From NCBI GenBank assembly GCA_030538185.1, contig JAUNUK010000002.1:310001-374000 (forward strand): a DNA stretch of 64,000 nt, written 5' to 3'. Numbering within the stretch: position 1 is the first letter of the stretch; each line of letters opens with the position of its first letter. The DNA comes from Actinomycetaceae bacterium (lineage in GTDB: Bacteria > Actinomycetota > Actinomycetes > Actinomycetales > Actinomycetaceae). A program made the translations under genes and the position numbers. The notes beneath the pieces were generated by a model, which did no database searches, was not told the origin of the DNA, and saw only the letters and a list, made by a program, of their open reading frames with translations. Below are positions 28,017 to 35,375 of the stretch, in pieces.

Positions 28017-29041
28017 GCGTGTGCCTTTCTTTGGGCATCTCTGATGGTCGCTAAATCTTGTGCGATAGCCATGAGGTCAACGTTGTTCACTGAATCCAGG
28101 GTATTGCGCAGGTCTTTGTCGATGCTGTCAACCCCTGAGGCGGCCCCGCATATTGCGGTCGCAATCGCACCGATCGTGTCCGTGTCCCCGCCCAAATTGG
28201 CGCAGGCAATGGCACAGGTGAGGGGGTCAAAATTTGATGCAAAAGCCAATACCACTGCCGATGGCACGGTTTCGCTCGTCTCCATCCCCGCCCCGAAATA
28301 GGTGTAGGCAAGGCCCATCGCCTCTATCAAGGGCGCATTGCCGGTCTCCTCCACAAGGGTATTGGCCCTCATCCATGGAGACGCGCTGTAGGTGTCTTTC
28401 CCCAAAGGCCTGCACACGAAGCCGAGACCCAGGCCAACCTCGAATGCAGCGACGTGTTCGACGCCTTCAACCAGGGCAGATATAAATCCTGAAACAATGC
28501 CAGCCCCCTCCAATGCCGCATCACTTTTATGCGTCGGGGCGCAAGCGGCGTAAATGGCGTCAACCAGCGTTTTTGTACCAGGGATAAAGGCGCAAGCCAC
28601 GGGTGAAATCCGCATGACAGCACCATTCGTCGTGCCCAGGTTTTCCAGTTCCTCAACATTTTTGCCATCGCGTAGCGCCATGAGAGCAGCTTTTGAGGAA
28701 GGCCCCAGGATATTGCCGTCGAAGGCATGGATGGACTCAGCCCAATCGATCAGGTTTCGGGCTACTGTCTCGGCCTTGGGTACGCCGCCCTCGGAAATGA
28801 TTGCCTGGGCGACGCATAAGGCCTGGGAGGTGTCGTCGGTGAACTGACCTGCCTTGAAACCTTTTGCCGCCGGGTTCTCGTTAGGGCCAGGTAGAAAACC
28901 GCGTATTCCTGAACCGTTTGAAAAATCCCCAAAAAACTCGCGGATGCGTGAAACTGGCCAAAGCTCGGAGGGCATGCCCATGGCGTCGCCTAAAGCTTGG
29001 CCGTAAAGCGCCCCGGCGATCCTCGAAAGGGTTGCATCCAT
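28013..29041 (-). CDS. ADP-ribosylglycohydrolase family protein
   Basis: The 342-aa protein has the family's Mg-binding patterns GALYGQALGDAMGMPSELW and TDDTSQALCVAQ at the N-terminal side and ANLGGDTDTIGAIATAICGA near the end. I chose ATG 29041 because the fold begins there. No good Shine-Dalgarno precedes it and longer in-frame starts exist. It is first of a two-gene operon with the PfkB kinase, divergent from the nucleobase permease. In such clusters the protein may cleave an N-glycosidic bond of a small nucleoside rather than remove protein ADP-ribose; this is inference. Confidence 0.87.
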   Translation of the reverse strand: MDATLSRIAGALYGQALGDAMGMPSELWPVSRIREFFGDFSNGSGIRGFLPGPNENPAAKGFKAGQFTDDTSQALCVAQAIISEGGVPKAETVARNLIDWAESIHAFDGNILGPSSKAALMALRDGKNVEELENLGTTNGAVMRISPVACAFIPGTKTLVDAIYAACAPTHKSDAALEGAGIVSGFISALVEGVEHVAAFEVGLGLGFVCRPLGKDTYSASPWMRANTLVEETGNAPLIEAMGLAYTYFGAGMETSETVPSAVVLAFASNFDPLTCAIACANLGGDTDTIGAIATAICGAASGVDSIDKDLRNTLDSVNNVDLMAIAQDLATIRDAQRKAHA

Positions 29042-29115
29042 AAGAGGTATCGTGTCATACGCGGTAAGGTTTTTAAACAATCTTGGACCAAAGTCCTGCA
29101 ATCTGGAGGCGAGTC

Positions 29116-30582
29116 GTGAGCACTGAGGCAACAGCGCAATCCGTGGAATCAAATGTCGGGAAGATCGAGGCCGCCGGCCTGGATACCATCCCCGAATCAG
29201 AACACAAAGGCAAGGCATCAGACCTGTTCATGCCGTGGTTTGCGGCGAATATATCCGTTTTGGGAATCTCGTGGGGCGCGTGGATCCTGGGCTTTGGTTT
29301 GTCCTTTTGGCAGGCGGTTGCGGCCTCGGTGATAGGGATCACCTTGTCCTTTGTGGCCTGCGGGATTATCGCGATTGCGGGCAAACGCGGACACGCACCG
29401 ACCTTGACATTGTCGAGGGCGGCCTTCGGATTCAATGGGAACAGACTATCGGCTGCAATTTCGTGGATGCTCACGGTTGGTTGGGAGACTGTGCTGTGTA
29501 TTTTGGCCACGCTTGCATCCGCAACGATTTTTCAGGCACTGGGTTGGCACAACCAGATAGGCGCGCAGGTTGTGGGCTTTATTGTGGTGGTAGTCCTGGC
29601 TTCGGCAGCAGGAGTGTTAGGTTTCGACACGATCATGAAGGTTCAGACCTGGATCACGTACATCACCGGGGTTATTACGGTTATCTACCTGTTCTTGACT
29701 GTATCGCATATCGATATGGGTGCCATTGGGTCGCTGCCTTCCGGTTCTGTCGCTGCGTTTATCGGAGCCTTGACAATGGTGGCGACCGGTTTTGGCCTGG
29801 GCTGGGTGAACGCCTCGGCTGATTACTCCCGCTACCTGCCCTCAGACACATCTTCGGCGAAGGTCGCCGGGTGGACGACCTTGGGGGCGGCTCTGCCCTG
29901 CGTAGTTTTGGCTATCTTTGGCGTGCTCTTGGTGGGCTCTGACCCTGAACTGGGCACCAAGATTGATAGCGATCCAATTGGCGCCCTGACCACTATCTTG
30001 CCGACCTGGTTCATGATCCCCTTCGCGATTGTGGCAATCCTTGGTCTGGTGGGCGGCATTGTGATGGACCTGTATTCCTCGGGACTGTCGTTGCTGGCCA
30101 CGGGGGTGCGCGTGCCCAGGGCTGTCGCCACTGGAATCGATGCCGGCATTATGACGCTAGGAACCATTGCGGTTGTCTTCTTTGCGGGTGATTTCCTAGG
30201 TCCCTTCCAAGGATTCTTGATCACCTTGGGCGTTGTGATCGCAGCCTGGGCTGGCGTCATGATCGCCGAGGTCATCTTGCGTAAGTCACCCTACCGTTCG
30301 GCGGATTTGTACCGGGCAGACGGAGTGTATGGCTCGGTGAACTGGGAGGCCGTTAGCCTGGTCTTGGTCGGCACGGTTGTCGGCTGGGGTTTCGTTGTGA
30401 ACTCTGCCGCCTGGTGGCTGGATTGGCAAGGCTATTTCCTGGGGATCATTGGTGGCAAGGAAGGCGACTGGGCATATGCGAACCTGGGCGTCCTGTTTGC
30501 GCTGTTGATTGGGCTGGTCGGGCATTTGATCTTGGGGCGTCGAGGGGTTCAACGCCAAGAAGGTTACGTGCTTGAGGCATAG
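29116..30582 (+). CDS. NCS1-family cytosine/purine permease
   Basis: This 488-aa integral membrane protein has about 12 hydrophobic segments, with CodB-like features: FGFNGNRLSAAISWMLTVGWE, GFGLGWVNASADYSRYLP and a late ILRKSPYRSADLYRADG stretch. It should import a nucleobase or nucleoside with H+ or Na+. GTG 29116 is chosen because GGAGG lies 7 nt upstream. It is divergent from the ADP-ribosylglycohydrolase gene across 74 bp and 86 bp before pnp, which suggests purine import and salvage. It is only distantly like the NCS1 protein at 33206-34705. Confidence 0.88.
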   Translation: MSTEATAQSVESNVGKIEAAGLDTIPESEHKGKASDLFMPWFAANISVLGISWGAWILGFGLSFWQAVAASVIGITLSFVACGIIAIAGKRGHAPTLTLSRAAFGFNGNRLSAAISWMLTVGWETVLCILATLASATIFQALGWHNQIGAQVVGFIVVVVLASAAGVLGFDTIMKVQTWITYITGVITVIYLFLTVSHIDMGAIGSLPSGSVAAFIGALTMVATGFGLGWVNASADYSRYLPSDTSSAKVAGWTTLGAALPCVVLAIFGVLLVGSDPELGTKIDSDPIGALTTILPTWFMIPFAIVAILGLVGGIVMDLYSSGLSLLATGVRVPRAVATGIDAGIMTLGTIAVVFFAGDFLGPFQGFLITLGVVIAAWAGVMIAEVILRKSPYRSADLYRADGVYGSVNWEAVSLVLVGTVVGWGFVVNSAAWWLDWQGYFLGIIGGKEGDWAYANLGVLFALLIGLVGHLILGRRGVQRQEGYVLEA

Positions 30583-30597
30583 GGGTATTGGGCTGAC

Positions 30598-30619
30598 TGT
30601 GCCTGTGCCTGTGCCTGTG
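30598..30619 (+). repeat. Short tandem repeat, TGTGCC x3.7
   Basis: A perfect hexanucleotide repeat lies between the NCS1 permease stop and the pnp start. It is outside coding sequence, where copy-number change would alter promoter or leader spacing for pnp but not a reading frame. Confidence 0.85.
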
Positions 30620-30668
30620 TGCAGGTAGCCCCCGCATAAACGACACCTTGGGACATGTTAGGACTGTT

Positions 30669-31514
30669 ATGAGCATTGATCTTCCTTCTGATTCCCCACG
30701 CGCCACCGCCCTGCGTGCGGCCCTTGCCTCCGCCCCTGATGGTGAACGCCACTTATTTGACGGCGCAACACAGATAGCGCGCAGGACGGGTGTCCTCGCG
30801 CACGATGTCCTGGTGGTGTTGGGTTCTGGCCTGGTTGACTGCCTGAAACCCTGGGGTGAACCCAGGGCTCGGTTTCCGTTGGGAGACCTGGTGGGGGTAC
30901 ACGAGCCGGTGGCTGATGGACACGGAACCGAGGTGCTGAGCTTCGATCAAGGCGGCCTGGACGTGCTAGTTTACACAGGCCGCACGCATCTATATGAAGG
31001 TCTAGGTTCCGGGCCTGTATGTTTGCCCGCGCAGATTGCAGCTGCCTGTGGCGTGCGTGCGGCGGTTTTGACGAATGCCAACGGTTGTCTGCGTGATTGG
31101 TCCTTGGGGGACGTTGTGACGATTAAAGATCACATGAACTTCTCTGGTGCCTCGCCGTTTTCAGGACCGGTTTTTACGGATGTTTCCGGGGTGTGGGATG
31201 CGGGGTTATCTGAGGTTTTATCTGCGCACACCCAGCGTTCAGGCGTTTACGCGCTGATGCGCGGCCCCGAGTATCAAACCATCGCCGAATCCAGGTTCCT
31301 GGCTGGTGTGGGCGCCGACGTGGTCGGCATGTCCACCGTTTTAGAGGCCATAGCCTTGCACCAGGCCGGGGTCCAGGTGTGCGGCATGTCAGTAGTTTCG
31401 GATCTGTCATTTGCCGAGGGCGACACGGACCCAAGCGCAGTCGTCGAGGCAGCTGCAAGGGCGGGTGAAACCGTGCGCGCCGGTGTCGAAGCAGTCCTAA
31501 AAACCCTAGCTTGA
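30669..31514 (+). CDS. Purine-nucleoside phosphorylase, trimeric class
   Basis: PNP phosphorolyses purine nucleosides to base and ribose-1-phosphate. The 281-aa protein has the trimeric-class signatures VLGSGL, GRTHLYEG, LTNANGCL, the purine-site MRGPEYQT, VGMSTVLEA and VVSDLSFAEG. ATG 30669 follows TTAGGA at 6 nt; an upstream TTG is unlikely. Placed after a nucleobase permease, it probably supports salvage or supplies free guanine/hypoxanthine. A bidirectional terminator separates it from the convergent amidohydrolase gene. Confidence 0.93.
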   Translation: MSIDLPSDSPRATALRAALASAPDGERHLFDGATQIARRTGVLAHDVLVVLGSGLVDCLKPWGEPRARFPLGDLVGVHEPVADGHGTEVLSFDQGGLDVLVYTGRTHLYEGLGSGPVCLPAQIAAACGVRAAVLTNANGCLRDWSLGDVVTIKDHMNFSGASPFSGPVFTDVSGVWDAGLSEVLSAHTQRSGVYALMRGPEYQTIAESRFLAGVGADVVGMSTVLEAIALHQAGVQVCGMSVVSDLSFAEGDTDPSAVVEAAARAGETVRAGVEAVLKTLA

Positions 31515-31528
31515 CCAGGCATTGTGCG

Positions 31529-31542
31529 AAACGAAGCGTTCG
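31529..31542. promoter_or_regulatory. Imperfect copy of AAACGAA-N3-TTCGTTT site
   Basis: AAACGAA GCG TTCG, with a degenerate right end, lies 15 bp after the pnp stop. It matches the perfect palindrome at 34951-34967 over the left arm and core. The two copies bracket the amidohydrolase/NCS1 operon. Possible regulator site or remnant boundary repeat. Confidence 0.4.
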
Positions 31543-31638
31543 CAGGCTGTAAAACGCAGTGTTCGTCGCATTGGTGGCACAAATAAGCTGGTAGATATAC
31601 TTTTATGCTATTTTCTACGCCTTACTGTAGGGAAATCC

Positions 31639-31688
31639 AAAGCCTGGCATCTGCGCAAGAACTTCAAAACCACGCAGTGCCAGGCTTT
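31639..31688. terminator. Bidirectional terminator between pnp and amidohydrolase
   Basis: AAAGCCTGGCA (31639-31649) pairs perfectly with TGCCAGGCTTT (31678-31688). Inside it, CTGCG (31651-31655) pairs with CGCAG (31673-31677) across a one-base bulge, leaving a 17-nt loop. A and T runs at the stem ends suit termination in both directions. It sits between two convergent genes. Confidence 0.8.
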
Positions 31689-31716
31689 AGCTCAAACGAT
31701 TACTGCAATCCCGTTG

Positions 31717-33195
31717 CTAATAGTCGATTGGGAAAGTTGTATGGAAGAAGTCCTTATCAGGGGCATCTGGCGTGGAGGAACGCTCCTTGTATGATGCTTT
31801 CATGTGGTCGTAGACCAGCTGGGCGCGTGCCAAGAGTTGGTCTTGATTGATGCCTGGAAGCTGTCGGTCACGCATGACGACGCGGCCATTGATGATCGAA
31901 GTAGACACCATCATCCCGTATCCGTTATTGAACAGTGATTGGATCGGATCATCTTGTATGCCATATTCGCTACGGCTCTGGTCAAAGATGACAATATCGG
32001 CTTTACACCCTGGTGCCAAGCGGCCAATATCGTCACGTCCCAATGCTTTTGCCCCTCCAATGGTTGCGGCCTTGAAGAAGTAGTCAAAGTAGTTTTCTCG
32101 GCGGTTGTCATCCAAGATGCGTGCAATCAACGAGCCCGTTTTGCAGTTTTCCAGGATATCAGCTGGCCACGTGTCCGTGCCCATGCACATGTTAATCCCA
32201 TGGCGAATGTATCGGCCAAAAGATTCCAACCCGATTCCCATGCGAGCAAAGACAATCGGGCAGTGCAAGACTGAAACCCCGCGATCACGAAGAATATCGA
32301 GATCATCATCGCTTTGGTCTGCAATTTTCGAGTACCCTGAGGCAGCGAAACCGTGAGGGAGAATGGCACCATCATCGAAAAATCCCAAAGAATCCAAGTA
32401 CTTAACAGGGGATAACCCTGTTTTGGCCATGATGTGGTCATATTCGAAGATGCCCTGGGTAGCGTGCATACGGATGGGTACCTTGTATCGTTGAGCTATT
32501 TCTTTTGAGCGGCGAATAGAGTATTCAGTTTGTAATTCAATGCGTTCGGGGACAACGCAGGTGCGAATCAGATCGTTAGCTGCCCCTTCGAATTCTTGGA
32601 TGAAGCGTTCGGCATTGGCGAGTTGTTGTTCGGATTCTTCATCTGGAAAGAACCTGACCAGTTTCTCGTCAGTATGTGGATCGCACACATGTTTGCCTTG
32701 TAGGAAGCTGGGGCCGAGGTAGACCCGTAAGCCCAGGTCTTGAGCATGCTCGGCCGCAGCGACCATCTCTTCGTATGTTTCCCCGGCTTTCTTGTCAATA
32801 GTGGACGTGATTGGCATGGCAGTTGTCACGCCATTCATGATCAGATTGGTGTATGCGTAAAGAGATTTGAAGGCCTCGTCCTCGGCAGACATATCCTCTT
32901 TTCGACGGTTGTCGAAATAATCCATGGACCATTGCAAATGGTTTCGTCGATCTTGTGGAAAGTCCGAAAAGATCAAGTGATGATCGACATCGCCCAGGGC
33001 ATTCAAATCGATTAAACCAGGGCTAACAATCGAGTTGCCGCTGTCAATAACCTCATCGACGCTTCCTTGGTATTCGCTTGCCTTGCCCACATAGGTGATG
33101 GTGTCGCCTTCAAAGACGACTGCCCCGTCTCGGTAGATGATGAAATCGTCATTTTTCCAGCCGATTACATAGCGGCCAGTAACCATTGATGTCAC
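31717..33195 (-). CDS. Amidohydrolase (chlorohydrolase-like family)
   Basis: This 492-aa metal-dependent hydrolase is of the ATZ/TRZ type, acting on an amidine, amide or deaminable ring. After the PGLID strand the usual HxH is replaced by DVDHH (69-73). Later metal-site segments are present: RMHATQGIFEYDH, ILPHGFAASG and GTDTWPADI. GTG 33195 is chosen for AGGAG at 5 nt; it is 10 bp after the NCS1 permease gene. The substrate is presumably what that permease imports. Shared operators with allB suggest a ureide, hydantoin or nucleobase. Confidence 0.83.
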   Translation of the reverse strand: MTSMVTGRYVIGWKNDDFIIYRDGAVVFEGDTITYVGKASEYQGSVDEVIDSGNSIVSPGLIDLNALGDVDHHLIFSDFPQDRRNHLQWSMDYFDNRRKEDMSAEDEAFKSLYAYTNLIMNGVTTAMPITSTIDKKAGETYEEMVAAAEHAQDLGLRVYLGPSFLQGKHVCDPHTDEKLVRFFPDEESEQQLANAERFIQEFEGAANDLIRTCVVPERIELQTEYSIRRSKEIAQRYKVPIRMHATQGIFEYDHIMAKTGLSPVKYLDSLGFFDDGAILPHGFAASGYSKIADQSDDDLDILRDRGVSVLHCPIVFARMGIGLESFGRYIRHGINMCMGTDTWPADILENCKTGSLIARILDDNRRENYFDYFFKAATIGGAKALGRDDIGRLAPGCKADIVIFDQSRSEYGIQDDPIQSLFNNGYGMMVSTSIINGRVVMRDRQLPGINQDQLLARAQLVYDHMKASYKERSSTPDAPDKDFFHTTFPIDY

Positions 33196-33205
33196 AGTGT
33201 CTCCT

Positions 33206-34705
33206 TTATTCAAATAGCTGGGCTTGAGTCGCTGCCACATCGCTGCGAGAGAAGAAATAATGCAGTATAGCGCCAAATCCTGCACCGAAGAACCAGGCGA
33301 ATGGGGCAATTCCTGCAAGTGCAGGAAGTTGCGCAACGATGTTTGCAATCAGGCCCGCAAGAATCAATGCGGCGATGGTCTTTTTATTGAATCCATTTGA
33401 ATACCAGTAAGCCCCAGCAGGGGAGGCAGTGTATAGGTGATCAAGGCGTATATTTTGGCGACGCAAGATGTAGTAATCCATCATAATAATGCCAAAAATT
33501 GGGCCAATAAATGCCCCTAAACTGCCCAAAGTCCATTGGACCATTTCTGGATTGGCATACAACTTCCATGGCATGACTATGACTGAAACGATTGAGGCAA
33601 CAAGCCCGGCACGCCTAAAGCTGAGGACGTGAGGAACCAAGTTTGACAAGTCCATGGCGGCAGAAACAAAGTTTGCAACAATATTTGTGGCGATTGTTGC
33701 GGTCATAAAGGTTAATGCCCCGAGTAGCGCAGCCGTGTAGTTATCAATGCGGGCTACGAGTAGGACAGGATCGGTGATAAGTTCGCCGAAAACCTGCATT
33801 CCGCCTGATGTTGTGATGACCGCCACCAGAGCAAACAACACTAAATTGACAGGCAGCCCAAGGAAGTTCCCGGCCTTCATAGCCTTATTGGATTTAACGA
33901 GGCGACCGAAGTCCGCAAAGTTGAGGGTTGTTCCCGCGAACCAGGCAACAGTGAAGGCCAAGGCGATGAACCACTGATGAACCGCCGCGCCACCGGAAAG
34001 TTGTTCTGAGGACAGGCTGAAGGATAGTTTTCCAAGGCCTCCAGCTTTCGCGGTAATCCAAACTGCTAGCAGAGCCATGACGACATAGATGGCTGGTCCT
34101 GCCCAGTCACAGAATTTCCTGATGGTTTCCCATCCGTAGTAGAAAACTAAAATCTGAGACACCCACATAATGGTGAAGCAGATCCATCCAAGTAGGGTCA
34201 GCCCTAGGAACGAGCTTTTGGTTAAGCCTTCAAGTGCCGGCCAGAATTTGAGGCCTACAACAACCAAGGCGTTTGAGGCCACCCACGTCTGAACACCGTA
34301 CCAAACCGTTGCCGTGGTTGCTTTGATCATCGATGGGATGTTTGCTCCGAAAACACCAAATGCGGGACGGCAGGCAGCTGCAAAGGCGATCCCCCACTTT
34401 TGCCCCATACCACCTGTCATATTGGTAAAGAAGTAGATGATGGTAATGCCAACGATGATCGCGGAAAAGACCTGCCATCCGTTGAGTCCAAGTGCAAACA
34501 AACTGGCAGCTATGACGTATCCCGCAACCGAGTGGACATTGGACATCCACATGGCAAACAGATTGTAGGTTGACCAATTCTGGTTGGTAACCGGTTTTAT
34601 ATCATCGTTGTACAGACGATCGCTGGTTGGTAGGTCCCTAGAATTCGCCTCGCTCCCATCCGGGGGTGGGTCTTCAGGCAGCTTTGTTTTTTCGAATATG
34701 CTCAC
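33206..34705 (-). CDS. NCS1-family permease (uracil/allantoin type)
   Basis: This 499-aa, 12-segment transporter has NCS1 hallmarks: WSTYNLFAMWMSNVHSVAG in the first membrane segment, CRPAFGVFGANIPSMIKA, ADFGRLVKSNKAMKAGN and FGIIMMDYYILRRQNIRLDH. GTG 34705 is chosen because GAGAGGAT precedes it; an upstream TTG overlaps that site. It heads the operon with the amidohydrolase. The promoter carries the paired TTCC sites also found before allB. It is the closest relative in the window of the broken permease at 18132-18529 and may have replaced it. Confidence 0.9.
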   Translation of the reverse strand: MSIFEKTKLPEDPPPDGSEANSRDLPTSDRLYNDDIKPVTNQNWSTYNLFAMWMSNVHSVAGYVIAASLFALGLNGWQVFSAIIVGITIIYFFTNMTGGMGQKWGIAFAAACRPAFGVFGANIPSMIKATTATVWYGVQTWVASNALVVVGLKFWPALEGLTKSSFLGLTLLGWICFTIMWVSQILVFYYGWETIRKFCDWAGPAIYVVMALLAVWITAKAGGLGKLSFSLSSEQLSGGAAVHQWFIALAFTVAWFAGTTLNFADFGRLVKSNKAMKAGNFLGLPVNLVLFALVAVITTSGGMQVFGELITDPVLLVARIDNYTAALLGALTFMTATIATNIVANFVSAAMDLSNLVPHVLSFRRAGLVASIVSVIVMPWKLYANPEMVQWTLGSLGAFIGPIFGIIMMDYYILRRQNIRLDHLYTASPAGAYWYSNGFNKKTIAALILAGLIANIVAQLPALAGIAPFAWFFGAGFGAILHYFFSRSDVAATQAQLFE

Positions 34706-34723
34706 TTTTGATCCTCTCAATTA

Positions 34724-34759
34724 TTCCATTGTACAAAAATCAAATTCCACACTACGGAA
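34724..34759 (-). promoter_or_regulatory. Paired operators before NCS1/amidohydrolase operon
   Basis: Two sites, TTCCATTGTACAAAA (34724-34738) and TTCCACACTACGGAA (34745-34759), lie 21 bp apart. The second matches the allB site TTCCAGAATACGGAA at 13 of 15 bases. A minus-strand -10 candidate, TACAAT (34728-34733), falls inside the first site, which suggests repression. Coordinates and offset mirror the allB/iclR region. Confidence 0.65.
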
Positions 34760-34950
34760 CAGTGATTGAACTAGTGTGTCATATCCCACCAAAGACCTTG
34801 GCGGATTAAAGGTCATATTTTTGAAGAATTTCCAATTCATTGTCTGCTGGAGTAAATAGCAATATCGCCTTTCTTGGAATTTCGTTGAAACAATGCGGAA
34901 GGCTTGGTGGAACGTGGTTCGCGTTTCAAGCGCATTGTTTGGATAACGTG

Positions 34951-34967
34951 AAACGAAGTGTTCGTTT
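34951..34967. promoter_or_regulatory. Perfect palindrome AAACGAA-GTG-TTCGTTT
   Basis: A perfect 7-bp inverted repeat with a 3-bp spacer lies about 245 bp upstream of the NCS1 permease start. A related, imperfect copy is at 31529-31542. The form suits a dimeric regulator, for example GntR or LacI type; the binding protein is unknown. Confidence 0.5.
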
Positions 34968-35260
34968 GCTTCGTGCGTAAAAAGAAGACAAAAAGGATGT
35001 AGTGCCATGTTTTCAGACGGTCTTTAAATGTTAAGACAATAGTTAATTTGGCTGTTTTGATGCCGTTCGGTGTGTTAGCGTGGTTTTTGGCTCCTTCGAG
35101 CTGCTTAGGATCGTCCACTCTTTGAAATTGATCCTAGAAGTAGGAAGGAGGTGGGTCCCTTGGGTAAGCGTTCGAAGAGGGAGGGGGAGAAGACCTGGAT
35201 GTGACGCACTATGTTGAAGCAAACTACGCCGATCGTCCGAGCTCTAGCTGAAGTTATCAG
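34968..35260. other. Non-coding stretch with orphan Shine-Dalgarno
   Basis: Within the 670-bp gap between the NCS1 permease and the C-S lyase gene, this part has no convincing gene. The frames that are open here have no recognisable motif or good start signal. At 35146-35151 there is a strong AGGAGG, and TTG 35160 opens a 14-codon frame (MGKRSKREGEKTWM, stop at 35202-35204). Together with the hairpin at 35261-35312 this looks like the remains of a lost gene, or a small RNA unit. Confidence 0.4.
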
Positions 35261-35312
35261 AGCCCTCAGTGAGTGGTTCTGATGCCCACCGGTAGGTCAC
35301 TTGCTGAGGGCT
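35261..35312 (+). terminator. Strong intergenic hairpin, likely terminator
   Basis: AGCCCTCAGTGAGTG (35261-35275) pairs with CACTTGCTGAGGGCT (35298-35312) over 15 bp with two wobble pairs; the loop is 22 nt and TTGTT follows. A second, overlapping pairing (GGTAGG with CCTACC) is possible. No intact plus-strand gene precedes it, so it may terminate a decayed gene or a small RNA. Confidence 0.6.
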
Positions 35313-35375
35313 TGTTGCCTACCGTCTTCCAGTACGGCAGACGCGGACCCTGATAATCAAGCAAATGGATGCGTT

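Noticed and set aside
31522-31794. Plus-strand frame of 90 codons after pnp
   Set aside because: It runs through the bidirectional terminator and into the amidohydrolase gene in antisense, and has no RBS.
34721-35118. Minus-strand frames of 93-95 codons in the intergenic gap
   Set aside because: They overlap each other in different frames, lack RBS and motifs, and span the operator region of the NCS1 operon.
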